Shown here one piece after another: positions 44,381-53,747 of a DNA stretch of 64,000 nt; the first letter of the stretch is position 1; every line of letters begins with the position of its first letter. Under the pieces are notes generated by a model. The model made no database searches, was not told the origin of the DNA, and saw nothing but the letters and a program-made list of their open reading frames with translations. The position numbers were made by a program, and so were the translations under genes. Origin of the DNA: an uncultured Poribacteria bacterium (GTDB taxonomy: Bacteria > Poribacteria > WGA-4E > WGA-3G); contig OX638316.1 in assembly GCA_951812525.1 (NCBI GenBank), forward strand, positions 620,001 through 684,000. Direction: 5' to 3'.

Positions 44381-45846
44381 CAAAACAGAGAAAAATAATT
44401 ATCGGCGCAATTTCTCTCGGCATAGTTTTAGTGCTAACCGCGCTATTCTTGCTAATGCCGCGGCAATCGGACATTACCGTTGAAGCACCCGCACCACCGC
44501 GAGAAGTCACACCGGTCCCATTACCCCCTCCGATCCCGTCAACCATCGTTGCGAAGGCAGACCTGCCAATACAGGATGTCAGACAGTTAGCAGAATCTGC
44601 CCTCAGAGACTATCTTCGTAAACCGATCCAACGGAAAGACGGTGCGATTGAATATGCCATTAAACTCAATCCCGACACTCTCACAATGACGGGTGCGGCA
44701 GATGGCACCTTATCGGTAAATATTCCATTTCAGTTCAATGGATGGGCACGCGTCTCCAAAAAGATTCTGGGACAGGTCATCCAAAAACGCGAAGATATTG
44801 AAGGGGAGGCGATTGCATCGTTAGCACTCACGCCAACGCTTAATCCAGATTGGCGTATCACGGCAAAAACTACCTCTGCGATTTCTATTCAGAAAGCAGA
44901 GGTTGAAATTCTGGGGATTAGAATCTCATTACGCCACATTCTTACTGAATTGGTGCGGGAGGCAGTCCTTCCGAAATTAGAGGATCTCATCGTCAAATAT
45001 ATCACCAATATAGATATAAAGACTCGCGTTGCCGGTTTATGGACAAGGCTTTACGAACCGATAGTTCTAAAACAAGAACCACCTATTGCTCTCGTCATAG
45101 AGCCGCTGGAAATCCTGGCGCAAAAGCTATTCAGTGACGGAGAAAAACTCTTTCTCAACTTCGGCATTAAAAGCTATATTCAAGCGAATATTGGAGATGT
45201 CTCTACCGATTCCACTACTCTGGCGGGACCACGTGCCGATTTGCCGAACATTCATTTCGTGGATTCACTCGAATCCGGCTACCATATCATCGCCCCAATC
45301 GAGGTAACCTATACCACCATCGAAAACCTCGCCAAGCCCCATGTCGAAAAGGGACACAAACTAAAGGGTATTGAGACACTCGTTGAAAATCTAACGCTCT
45401 ACGGCAGTGGGACCCAACTTGTGGCAGGTGTAGGATTCAGCATGCCATCTTTAGGGGCAAAGGGGCAGCTTTACATGCTTGGAGCTCCCACGTATGACCC
45501 AACGACAATGCTTCTCTCTGTTACGGAATTCGACTATTCCGTTACAACCCAAAATCTGCTCTTAGGCATCGCTGAAAGTGTAGGCGAAGGCATTTTCCCA
45601 AATCTACAAACAAATGTTGAAGAGAAACTCGTCTTCCCATTAGAGGCACAGATCACTGCCCTGCGCGAAAAGTTATCAGACGTTATCGCAGACCGTCCGA
45701 TTGGTCGTTATGTCCGCTTGCACGGCACCGTGGATACCATTACACCAGAGGCGATCTACCTTACACAGGAAGGGGTTCGTCTCCCCGTGCGTTTAGGCGG
45801 TAACCTCACATGTGAGATTATCCTCAACGCTTCAACCCCGCCGTAA
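44377..45846 (+). CDS. DUF4403-like secreted/anchored protein
   Basis: A 489-residue protein with an N-terminal hydrophobic segment (residues ~7-28) followed by a Pro-rich stretch (PAPPREVTPVPLPPPIPSTI). The rest is beta-rich with alternating patterns. The PIPSTIVAKADLPIQDVRQL phrase is typical of DUF4403 family proteins, which resemble lipid-binding TULIP folds; their role is unproven. The C-terminal ~70 residues (LREKLSDVIADRPIGRYVRL) match the family end. Four-base overlap with the amine oxidase suggests translational coupling, which is odd for a periplasmic/envelope protein. Confidence 0.75.
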   Translation: MTKQRKIIIGAISLGIVLVLTALFLLMPRQSDITVEAPAPPREVTPVPLPPPIPSTIVAKADLPIQDVRQLAESALRDYLRKPIQRKDGAIEYAIKLNPDTLTMTGAADGTLSVNIPFQFNGWARVSKKILGQVIQKREDIEGEAIASLALTPTLNPDWRITAKTTSAISIQKAEVEILGIRISLRHILTELVREAVLPKLEDLIVKYITNIDIKTRVAGLWTRLYEPIVLKQEPPIALVIEPLEILAQKLFSDGEKLFLNFGIKSYIQANIGDVSTDSTTLAGPRADLPNIHFVDSLESGYHIIAPIEVTYTTIENLAKPHVEKGHKLKGIETLVENLTLYGSGTQLVAGVGFSMPSLGAKGQLYMLGAPTYDPTTMLLSVTEFDYSVTTQNLLLGIAESVGEGIFPNLQTNVEEKLVFPLEAQITALREKLSDVIADRPIGRYVRLHGTVDTITPEAIYLTQEGVRLPVRLGGNLTCEIILNASTPP

Positions 45847-45876
45847 TCCTGAGTTTATAGATCAAGAAAAACAAAA

Positions 45877-47862
45877 CTAAATCCAACTATACACTGCCGA
45901 CCTCAGCACGAGACTTAACAGGGGCCAGAAGCATCCCATCAAAGCCTCACCCAATACCAAACCTATGAAAAACGGCACTGCCTTCCGATAGGCGTTGATA
46001 CCACCGAGCCGCAAGATGATCCATTTTGTTACCATCGCAATGAACAGTGGGAACCAGATTACATCCGTTGTCCCAGGTGCGACACCAATAACATAGCCAG
46101 CAGGATGCAATGGACACCACACAAAACGCGATCGCAAAAATATAATTCCTAAATTTGCCGCAAAGGCTAATCCTAATACCGAGGTCGCAAGCCAATCCGT
46201 CGGCTTCGGGTTCACTAACCAAGACGAAAGAAAATTGTAGGTATCCGCACCGCCTGCATGGATCTGCTCCGAACCTGCTGCTACCCCTTCACTATAAATC
46301 GCATACGGATAGAGAATAAGACCCGATAAGATGCCTGCGAGACTCGCAATGACCAATACCCCAAACATTGTCCGGTTTCGGATACCTGCGCGCTCCGCAA
46401 GTTTGAACGACTCTAATTGGTCGGGCATCGGATGCGTACGGAAAGAGGCGTAACTTGCACCACTGAGCCAGTTCAACAGCGAAAGCATGGTCAGATTGCC
46501 AGCACGCAAACGTCGCGTGCCAAGCAGCGAAATTATCATATATTGGGGGGTTAGGTAACCGATAGCATGAATCGGTGGACCCAATTCCGCTCGCATTCGG
46601 GTTAAACCGACGACAATCAGTAAATAAACGGTGATAAAAATCGCAAATGCCCATAGCGTCATCCCACTACGGACACAGAAAACCGCGAGAAGTAGTAGAC
46701 AAACCCCAAGTGTTATCACAGCACCGCGATGTGAGATTGCTTCAGTTTGGGACTCGGCGCGATTCGGACGAACTACTTGTTTTAGCACGGATGCCAAGTG
46801 ATGCCGTGCATGCCAGCAGGCAATCGCGAGTAGCGCCAATAAAGCCCCAGCACCCTGCTCTCCTAAAAATGGGTAGCCCTGTAATGTCGCTATACCTATC
46901 GCACTTCCGAACAGAAGCTGCACTTTTTTCATGAGATAGAAAAATGTACATGAAAACGCTAAGTCCAAGGGCAAAATAAAAGAAAAACCGATGAGGTAGG
47001 GATGGAACCTCAGTGGTGTACTGCCCATTGCAATCCACGGTTTCTGCGTAAAGTAGATATTAAGGTTATATTGTCTGACCGGAATATATGGTAGTGAGGG
47101 AAAGAAGAATTGCAACCCGTTGAGCAGGTTTATTCCCATAGCTATGGCAAATCCGAGCCAGAGCAACCGATTTTGAAAGATACGACGATTGGTCGTAATC
47201 TCAAGTGGAATCTGGATAATTGGGTATGCCAGCTTTTCATTCTCTATCCATTGCTTGCGGAGAATGGAGGTCAAACACAAGAAAATCATCATTAACAGAA
47301 AAATGACCACTGACCAAGAGAGAATTGGCACAATCCAATGCTCAACATAGCCCTCCGTAAAAAAGTTGACTTTGCCTTCATAGAAATCGTTGACTGCCGT
47401 TGGATCTTTCACCACAAGCCATTCAGGAAGATGATGAAAGAGGAGTGCCTCCCAATCGTTTTCAGGGGTCGCGAAGCGAAATACATACGGGATGAGTCCC
47501 ATTAGGCGTGGCAGGCAATCGTGTCCCGAAAACGCGCTCCCCACAGCGAGCATGCTGTAAACCACAAGCAGGTCGCGCGGTTGCAGCGCAACCCGCGGAA
47601 AAATACGCCGGACACCCATGTTCAGCAGCGTCATCGCCAAAATGCCAAACATCACATTGACAGACATCGCAACCGTCGTCAGATGTGCGGTGTGCCAGAT
47701 CATCTCTACGTACGCTATCCAGTAGCTATTCGCGATAATGAGAATCGTGCCAATTAGTACCGCACGTTTCGCAATTCGCTGCGAGGAGTGTTGGTCGGTA
47801 TTCTGCATTTTTTTAGGAGAAGAACGAGAGCAATTTAGCTTTCTTGTAGCCCAAGCGTCCAT
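45877..47862 (-). CDS. Multi-pass membrane protein, DUF6785-like
   Basis: A 661-residue protein with about 14 hydrophobic segments. The mix of AYPIIQIPLEI, FTQKPWIAMGSTPLRFHPYL, TRMRAELGPPIHAIGYL and LSLLNWLSGASYASFRTHPM resembles the DUF6785/DUF6784 membrane family found in Planctomycetes, Armatimonadetes and Poribacteria, possibly transporters. The start is uncertain: ATG 47862 has GGAAGGG upstream, but the internal ATG at 47808 begins just before the first membrane helix. It is convergent with the DUF4403 gene. Confidence 0.7.
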   Translation of the reverse strand: MDAWATRKLNCSRSSPKKMQNTDQHSSQRIAKRAVLIGTILIIANSYWIAYVEMIWHTAHLTTVAMSVNVMFGILAMTLLNMGVRRIFPRVALQPRDLLVVYSMLAVGSAFSGHDCLPRLMGLIPYVFRFATPENDWEALLFHHLPEWLVVKDPTAVNDFYEGKVNFFTEGYVEHWIVPILSWSVVIFLLMMIFLCLTSILRKQWIENEKLAYPIIQIPLEITTNRRIFQNRLLWLGFAIAMGINLLNGLQFFFPSLPYIPVRQYNLNIYFTQKPWIAMGSTPLRFHPYLIGFSFILPLDLAFSCTFFYLMKKVQLLFGSAIGIATLQGYPFLGEQGAGALLALLAIACWHARHHLASVLKQVVRPNRAESQTEAISHRGAVITLGVCLLLLAVFCVRSGMTLWAFAIFITVYLLIVVGLTRMRAELGPPIHAIGYLTPQYMIISLLGTRRLRAGNLTMLSLLNWLSGASYASFRTHPMPDQLESFKLAERAGIRNRTMFGVLVIASLAGILSGLILYPYAIYSEGVAAGSEQIHAGGADTYNFLSSWLVNPKPTDWLATSVLGLAFAANLGIIFLRSRFVWCPLHPAGYVIGVAPGTTDVIWFPLFIAMVTKWIILRLGGINAYRKAVPFFIGLVLGEALMGCFWPLLSLVLRSAVYSWI

Positions 47863-48363
47863 CCACCCTTCCCCAGTAACGAGCGGGGACCCGAATGCTA
47901 AAAAACTAAATTGTTTTGGTGTATATCTTGGTTAGAAAACAGAGTTGTAGAGCGGAGCGGATATAGTAGCGTAATTCTTGTAAACTCATACTTAAAATAT
48001 TCAATTTTTTTTGTCATATTCTACGATAATATGTTATACTAAATATAGGTGCTTGTCAAGATTTTTATTGGGTAGGTGAAATCTTTAGGCGAGAAGCTAT
48101 TATGTTTCATCATTGTTGCCACTACATTGCTCAACAGAAGTTTTGACACAGAGACTACTTTTGTGTTCTAAGGGAAATCGCTTCTATAGCATAAGGAAAA
48201 GCGCACTTTCTCCTTAGCATAGTACTACCCCGACGAGATTTTCATAGATTTGTAACTTTTTTCACAATTTTTGCAACGACGAAGCCAGCGTAATGGTGAA
48301 GATCGGCACATAATTTTCGCCGGTCCTATGTGTTATTTTTTTATTTATTAAGGAGAACTTGGA
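47863..48363. other. AT-rich dnaN leader region
   Basis: No gene is visible. A strong plus-strand promoter lies at 48011-48040. I see no DnaA-box clusters or DnaA gene, so this is not an obvious replication origin. Confidence 0.5.
48011..48040 (+). promoter_or_regulatory. Promoter of dnaN
   Basis: TTGTCA at 48011, 18-nt spacer, TATACT at 48035 preceded by TG-N. The leader to dnaN would be about 315 nt. Confidence 0.6.
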
Positions 48364-49476
48364 ATGGAACTAACTTTTGAAAGAGATGATCTCCTGCACG
48401 CACTACAGGTACTACAAGGAGTTGCGAGTGGACGGAACACCCTACCTATTCTCTCAAATGTTCTCATCCGCGCCGAAGGAGATAGTATTGAGTGCATGGC
48501 AACCGACCTTGAAATCGGCATCAGGATGAAAGTCGAAGGTACAGTCGCGGAAGACGGAGCAATCACCGTTTCTGCAAAAAAATTGGGTGATATCGTCAAA
48601 GAACTGCCGAGCGATAAACCGGTAAATTTGGCGACGACCGCCAACGACCGCGTTGAGATTACCTGCGGAGATGGTGTTTACAAGATTATCGGCATGTCTG
48701 ATGAGGAATTCCCACAACTGCCTTCTGTTGAAGGGAATGCTGTGAGTATCGGCGGCGAGACCTTGCGCGATATCCTGCAGAAGACCGAATTCGCAGCCTC
48801 CACAGAGGAAGTCCGGTACTTCCTAAACGGACTCTATTTCAACTTCCTTACGGAAAAAACAGAAGTTGTAGCGACTGATGGCAAACGCCTCGCGCTTGCA
48901 CACTGCGAGCCACTCAACTCTCCCGGCGAGGCTAACGGATTTATTGTCCCACTCAAAGCCATTCGAGAAATTGATCGGACTTTCGCAGAATCCGGTGAAG
49001 TGGACATTTCCGTTTTTGAGAATCAGATCCTCTTTACTGACGGAAATGCTACCTTGACGACGCGATTGGTGGATGGAGATTATCCCAACTACCAGAAAAT
49101 TATCCCTGAGAGCAGTGAAGGCAAGACGGTCGTCTCAAAGGAACAGATCCTGCGGGCAACCCGACGCGTCGCTATCCTTTCAAATCCTAAGAACTATTCA
49201 ATCTGTTTAGAAATCGACACAGAACAGGTTCGGGTCTCCGCAAAGACACCAGAATTAGGTGAAGCGCACGAAACGCTGCCTGTTGAATCTGGCACCGGAA
49301 CCGTCCGGATTGGTTTCGATGCACGCTTGCTGGCAGAGGCGTTAGCACATATTGACACCGAGTCGTTGTCGATAGAATTTTCAGGTGAGTTGAATCCTGT
49401 TCTCATTAAACCCGTTGGCACGGATGATTACATTACCCTCATTATGCCGATGCGTTTGGAGCCAGCTTCAGCGTAA
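48364..49476 (+). CDS. dnaN: DNA polymerase III beta (sliding clamp)
   Basis: DnaN is the ring clamp that holds polymerase III on DNA. The 370-residue length and the start MELTFERDDLLHALQVLQGV with NTLPILSNVLI, the middle TDGKRLALAHC and the C-terminal IMPMRL are canonical. AAGGAG sits 8 nt upstream of ATG. dnaN is normally next to dnaA at the origin. Here it stands alone between a membrane protein gene and a beta-hydroxyacid dehydrogenase, with an intrinsic terminator after it. Confidence 0.97.
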   Translation: MELTFERDDLLHALQVLQGVASGRNTLPILSNVLIRAEGDSIECMATDLEIGIRMKVEGTVAEDGAITVSAKKLGDIVKELPSDKPVNLATTANDRVEITCGDGVYKIIGMSDEEFPQLPSVEGNAVSIGGETLRDILQKTEFAASTEEVRYFLNGLYFNFLTEKTEVVATDGKRLALAHCEPLNSPGEANGFIVPLKAIREIDRTFAESGEVDISVFENQILFTDGNATLTTRLVDGDYPNYQKIIPESSEGKTVVSKEQILRATRRVAILSNPKNYSICLEIDTEQVRVSAKTPELGEAHETLPVESGTGTVRIGFDARLLAEALAHIDTESLSIEFSGELNPVLIKPVGTDDYITLIMPMRLEPASA

Positions 49477-49532
49477 GAGAACAATTCGGTAGGATTCGAG
49501 TTATCGGTAGGGCAACGGTTCTTCTGATACGT

Positions 49533-49570
49533 TGTTGGTGCGGTTGCAAACCGCACCAACAGCAGTTTTT
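49533..49570 (+). terminator. Terminator of dnaN (hairpin repeat)
   Basis: Perfect 13-bp stem TGTTGGTGCGGTT / AACCGCACCAACA with a 3-nt loop, then GCAG and five T. The GGTGCGGTT arms match the dispersed GGTAGG-type repeat. It also faces the 3' end of the leftward gene at 49587. Confidence 0.8.
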
Positions 49571-49586
49571 CCACTGTCAGACAGGG

Positions 49587-50504
49587 TTAATTCATTTCCA
49601 CACCAGACATCTGCTCTAATGCCAACATCAGGGCTTGTGTTCCCAATCTACCATGTCCCTGTGCCTGCACCGCTGTGTAGAGTTGATGCACCAACGCCAA
49701 GCCTGGCAGACTCAGATTCATCTTGCGTGCCTCGTCTAACGCGATGCTCATGTCTTTGATAAAATGCTCTACGAAGAAACCGGGATCGAAGTTCCGCTGT
49801 AGAAGTCGTGGTGCAAGGTTATCCAAGGACCAGCAAGCAGCCGCGCCACCGCTAATTGACGATAGCATCGTTTCCAAGTCCAAACCGGCTCTGTAGCCGT
49901 AAATCAATCCTTCACAGACCCCGATCATCGTCCCTGAAATCGTAATCTGGTTACACATCTTGGTGTGTTGCCCCGCTCCCGCTCCGCCTTGGTGAACAAT
50001 GTTTTGCCCCATCGCTGAGAAGAGCGGCATCACGGCTTGCACAGCGGCTTCATCACCGCCGACCATAATCGAGAGGCGTGCTTCTCGCGCACCGACATCA
50101 CCACCTGAAACCGGTGCATCTACCGATGAAACATCTTGTGTCTGTGCCGCCGCATAAATTTCCTGGGCAAGGGATGGTTCCGTTGTGGTCATATCGACGA
50201 TGATACTCCCGGATTTCGCACCCTTCAAGATACCGTTATCGCCAAGATAGACCTCTCGGACATCGGGTGGAAATCCGACTATCGTAAAAACAATATCGGA
50301 AGCTGCTGCGACATCCTTGGGTGAATCTGCCCACGCCGCACCCGCTTCCAGAAGCGGATCTGCTTTCGATTTCGTCCGGTTATAAACCGTCATCCCATAC
50401 CCCAAATCCATCAGATGTTGACACATCCAACGTCCCATCACCCCGGTACCAATCCAACCCAGTTTTGTGGTCGCAGGGTCAATTTTCTCAAATGTGGTTG
50501 CCAT
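49587..50504 (-). CDS. Beta-hydroxyacid dehydrogenase (3-hydroxyisobutyrate/tartronate semialdehyde type)
   Basis: A 305-residue NAD(P)-dependent enzyme. It shows the N-terminal Rossmann motif [29 protein letters not shown], the substrate-binding [16 protein letters not shown], and the catalytic-lysine block [12 protein letters not shown]. Family members reduce or oxidise 3-hydroxyisobutyrate, tartronate semialdehyde or related 3-hydroxyacids. A 13-residue N-terminal extension precedes the Rossmann strand. It is followed in the same direction by a flippase-like protein gene upstream; the two are 24 bp apart. Confidence 0.9.
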   Translation of the reverse strand: MATTFEKIDPATTKLGWIGTGVMGRWMCQHLMDLGYGMTVYNRTKSKADPLLEAGAAWADSPKDVAAASDIVFTIVGFPPDVREVYLGDNGILKGAKSGSIIVDMTTTEPSLAQEIYAAAQTQDVSSVDAPVSGGDVGAREARLSIMVGGDEAAVQAVMPLFSAMGQNIVHQGGAGAGQHTKMCNQITISGTMIGVCEGLIYGYRAGLDLETMLSSISGGAAACWSLDNLAPRLLQRNFDPGFFVEHFIKDMSIALDEARKMNLSLPGLALVHQLYTAVQAQGHGRLGTQALMLALEQMSGVEMN

Positions 50505-50528
50505 AATTTTCCTTTCGGACGTAACGTC

Positions 50529-51647
50529 TCATTTATGTCCCTTTTTATCCGATAATTTGCGGACAGCGTAGGGCTTAATTTGCGGTATAGCATCTTCAGC
50601 CACACCTTTTCTGTCTTTCTTCAAATCCTTTGCTAACTGTAAACCGATGATAATACCGCCAACAACAACACCGCAGTAGAGGCTGAAAAACCGCGTCAGC
50701 AGCACGTAGAGGGGAATTAATTCTTTGCGGATCACACTCTCCATTAAACCGACAGTTACAATCTCAGTAACTCCACTTGCACCGGGACTCGGCGCGAATA
50801 GCACGACGAAGTTTAATAATAAACCTATGATGCTGAGTTCCCACAGCGTTGTCTCTCCATTGAGTGCTTCCACTACTATATAACTGCCGACAATCCGCGC
50901 CCCAAAGAAGCCACAGGTTAGGAGTACACTAAGGACGCAAGTGCCTTTATGATAACGGATGAACATAGTCGCGAACGCCTTATGTTCGGCAACAAGCTCC
51001 TCCACCTTCAACACAGCACGCTCTACAATCGGAGCGAGGCGAGTAAACCTTCGCTGCACCGTTCGGCAAATCCAATGAAAAAAACGAAAAACGATCTCTG
51101 GCTTGAAAAGCAGTAGCACAAATCCTGTAAATACCAAGCCAAACATTAAGAAACTAAACAGACTCACCCACGCAGTACCTCTCGGTAGAAACGGAGGGTT
51201 CAACCACGTTATACCACCGGCGAAGAAAATCAGCGTGATCAAAGTTGAAATAAAACAGATAATTCCCGATGTTATTCCAGCAGATAGCGGAACACCCGCC
51301 CGCGCATAAATATAAAGATGACCCACTCCACCCGTCTGGAATGGCGTAATACACGAAACACAAAGTGTTGCTAAATTCGCCCGAATGCTATCGCGGAATT
51401 TAATTTCCGGTGTGACCTTCCGAATGAAGACATGGAAACGCAGCGCGCCGAAGATCCAATCTACGAACATACACAGGCACGCGCCTAATAGTAATTGTGC
51501 CTGCATTTCGCTAACAACCCGCTTTATATCTTGAATACCACCCCACAAAAAACTAATGAATAGCCCGGCGAACGTACACACCACAAAAAGAAGCGTCCCG
51601 CGAACCACGTTTTCGCGGCTCATGAGTCCGCCCAAGGATTCCGACAT
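50529..51647 (-). CDS. Flippase-like integral membrane protein (LPG synthase TM family)
   Basis: A 372-residue protein with about eight hydrophobic segments. It belongs to the lysylphosphatidylglycerol-synthase transmembrane (UPF0104) superfamily: it carries ALRFHVFIRKV, LCVSCITPFQTGGVGHLYIY and FAPSPGASGVTEIV. The PFQTGG and PSPGASG phrases are diagnostic for the group, which includes lipid and polyprenyl flippases. There is no synthetase domain. The C-terminus is basic and soluble. Start ambiguous: MSESLGG (51647) or MSRENVV eight residues on. Confidence 0.82.
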   Translation of the reverse strand: MSESLGGLMSRENVVRGTLLFVVCTFAGLFISFLWGGIQDIKRVVSEMQAQLLLGACLCMFVDWIFGALRFHVFIRKVTPEIKFRDSIRANLATLCVSCITPFQTGGVGHLYIYARAGVPLSAGITSGIICFISTLITLIFFAGGITWLNPPFLPRGTAWVSLFSFLMFGLVFTGFVLLLFKPEIVFRFFHWICRTVQRRFTRLAPIVERAVLKVEELVAEHKAFATMFIRYHKGTCVLSVLLTCGFFGARIVGSYIVVEALNGETTLWELSIIGLLLNFVVLFAPSPGASGVTEIVTVGLMESVIRKELIPLYVLLTRFFSLYCGVVVGGIIIGLQLAKDLKKDRKGVAEDAIPQIKPYAVRKLSDKKGHK

Positions 51648-51737
51648 TAAAAATTAAATCTCCTTTGCGAACAGGCGAGACACCTCAATAGGAACAACTT
51701 CCCGCTTACGTCCTGATCATCCTTTATAATTTTCCGA

Positions 51738-52583
51738 TTACGATTCAACGAGTGTCAATGTCAGACTGATGTCCATCGGCATCGCCGAATGCGTCAGTGC
51801 CCCAACAGAGATGAGATCCACTCCGGTTGCTGCGACAGCTTGGACCCGCTCCAGTGTAATTCCACCGGATGCTTCAGTCACCGCACGATCACCGACCTCT
51901 TGAACAACATTTTGCATGATGCTAAGTGGCATGTTGTCAAGGAGTAAGATGTCTGCGTCTGCCTCCAACGCTTCGTCCACCTGCTCAGCGGTTTCAACCT
52001 CGACCTCTATTTTCGCTGTGTGTGGGACAACTTCCCGTGCCCGTTGTACGGCGTTAGCGATACCACCACCAGCAACGATATGATTATCCTTGATGAGTAC
52101 GCCGTCGTAAAGACCAAAGCGGTGATTGTAACCACCGCCGACGCGCACAGCATATTTTTGTAGTGCACGCCATCCGGCTGCTGTCTTCCGAGTATCTACT
52201 ATTTTGGCATCATAATCGGCGACTGCCTCCACAAATTGGGCAGTGAGCGTCGCTATTCCTGAGAGTCGTTGCAGGAAATTAAGAGCAGTTCGTTCGCCAA
52301 TCAGAATGGTTTTGGCACTTCCTTGTACCTCGGCAATCGACGTGCCTGCATCCACTGCATCCCCATCACTGACGAGTGTGCGAAACGCTAAGGTTGCATC
52401 TAATTTTGAAAAGACTCGCTCAGCGATCGGCAGTCCTGCAATCATGCCGTCACTTTTGGCAAGCAGGATTCCTATACCTTCTCGCTCAGGTGGCACGGTT
52501 GCCTCTGTCGTTATATCACCGATGCCGATATCTTCCTCAAACGCCAAGTCAATTAGGGAATCTAATGAACGCAGATTGAGCAT
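51738..52583 (-). CDS. nadC: Nicotinate-nucleotide pyrophosphorylase (carboxylating)
   Basis: NadC converts quinolinate and PRPP to nicotinate mononucleotide in NAD synthesis. The 281-residue protein has the N-terminal EDIGIGDITTEATVP, GERTALNFLQRLSGIAT, DTRKTAAGWRALQKYAVRVG, the RFGLYDGVLIKDNH block and the C-terminal ILLDNM and EASGGITLERV. All substrate-binding Arg, Lys and His residues expected in these phrases are present. No nadA or nadB is in the window. Confidence 0.96.
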   Translation of the reverse strand: MLNLRSLDSLIDLAFEEDIGIGDITTEATVPPEREGIGILLAKSDGMIAGLPIAERVFSKLDATLAFRTLVSDGDAVDAGTSIAEVQGSAKTILIGERTALNFLQRLSGIATLTAQFVEAVADYDAKIVDTRKTAAGWRALQKYAVRVGGGYNHRFGLYDGVLIKDNHIVAGGGIANAVQRAREVVPHTAKIEVEVETAEQVDEALEADADILLLDNMPLSIMQNVVQEVGDRAVTEASGGITLERVQAVAATGVDLISVGALTHSAMPMDISLTLTLVES

Positions 52584-52589
52584 CTTTTT

Positions 52590-52735
52590 TAATGGCTGTC
52601 AGTCATCAGCCATCAGCTGTCAGTTAAAAGGGTTTCCTGTAACAATTCACAGTTCCTTGGAATATTCCAAGTTGGATTGGATTGTTCCGAACTGCTCTTT
52701 CACTGACTGCTGATCGCTGACTGCTGATTACTATT
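52590..52735. repeat. TCAGT-type repeat cluster
   Basis: GGCTGTCAGTCATCAGCCAT then CAGCTGTCAGTT, and an inverted group near 52700 (CACTGACTGCTGATCGCTGA then CTGCTGATTACT). A TCAGT or CTGA unit recurs every 8-10 nt. It lies between nadC and the sugar isomerase gene. Confidence 0.6.
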
Positions 52736-52742
52736 CCACCCT

Positions 52743-53657
52743 TTAATACCTTTCCAAGTAGGGTGTTAGGAATTTCTTTGCGTCTTCCGTAACATCCCAC
52801 GCGTTGGGCCAGAAACAGAGATCGATGGAGAACCAATCACCATCGTATCCGGTTTCATCCATGATAACTGGAATAATCGCGTCAAAGTCCAGTACACCGT
52901 CTCCGAAAGGTGCATGCGTGCTGGTATGGTCGTCGTGGAGCGTATTATCGGAATCGATAAGGTGGAAGTGACCGATTTGCCCCCTCAACTGGCGGGCAAG
53001 ATCAATGACACCATTAGCACCAAGCGTTTCCTGTTCACCAACCTGCCGGGAACCGACAACAGCGCACATGTGTGCATGGCATGTATCAAACATCACCTGG
53101 AAATTCGGATGATCCACGGCTTTTGGCATATTAATAATGTCGCTAGGTTTGTTGAACATAAATCCGGGTTCAAATTCCCAAAGCATCAATACGCCGTGGT
53201 CTTCGGCGACCTGCGCGCAGCGTTTCCAGACAGAGACAATCCTGTCCCATGCTTCTTCTCGACTAACACCCGGAATCTCTTCTTCAGCATCGGTAACCGT
53301 ATCCACGCGTATCGCAGGTGATCCAAGATCAAGCGCGAGTTGGAGGCTCTCTTTGAAGAGTTTGTAATAGTTATCGTCCTCTTGCCCTTCATTCGTAGCA
53401 GGACCGGGGTGTGACCAGAAATCTGCTGCCAATCCAGAGACTTCTAAACCGTAATAGGAGATTAAGCCTTTGACGGCATCCCGCTCGCTTTTCAATGGGT
53501 AGTCGTTAATATCAATGTGCGGTTTAAACGCCCCAATCTCAACGCCATCAAATTCAAGTTCGCTGAGACGCTTGACGACCTCGTCAAACGGGACAGGGTT
53601 ATCTTCATAGGGCCCAAATGCGTAAGCCCAACTTCCAATGGACAATTTTTTTGCCAT
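52743..53657 (-). CDS. Sugar phosphate isomerase/epimerase 2
   Basis: A 304-residue TIM-barrel protein of the xylose isomerase-like family. It shows LSIGSWAYAFGPY, FDGVEIGAFKPHIDI, SGLAADFWSHPGPA, LMLWEFEPGFMFN, QVMFDTCHAHM (Asp, His ligands) and GHFHLIDSDNTLHDDH. It lacks the C-terminal HE seen in the isomerase at 3808 but keeps the metal ligands. The start is ATG 53657, preceded by GGAG; a longer frame to 53720 lies upstream. It may act on a sugar or cyclitol keto-acid; unproven. Confidence 0.82.
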   Translation of the reverse strand: MAKKLSIGSWAYAFGPYEDNPVPFDEVVKRLSELEFDGVEIGAFKPHIDINDYPLKSERDAVKGLISYYGLEVSGLAADFWSHPGPATNEGQEDDNYYKLFKESLQLALDLGSPAIRVDTVTDAEEEIPGVSREEAWDRIVSVWKRCAQVAEDHGVLMLWEFEPGFMFNKPSDIINMPKAVDHPNFQVMFDTCHAHMCAVVGSRQVGEQETLGANGVIDLARQLRGQIGHFHLIDSDNTLHDDHTSTHAPFGDGVLDFDAIIPVIMDETGYDGDWFSIDLCFWPNAWDVTEDAKKFLTPYLERY

Positions 53658-53747
53658 GTTTTTCTCCAAATCGTATGCGCGATTTTGCTTAATAGAAGAT
53701 TTATGTCTATGGTTAACCAATCGCGCTTTTCAGGTAGAGCATAACTA

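Noticed and set aside
47863-48363. Replication origin at dnaN
   Set aside because: No dnaA gene next to dnaN and no cluster of DnaA boxes (TTATCCACA-like) in the leader.
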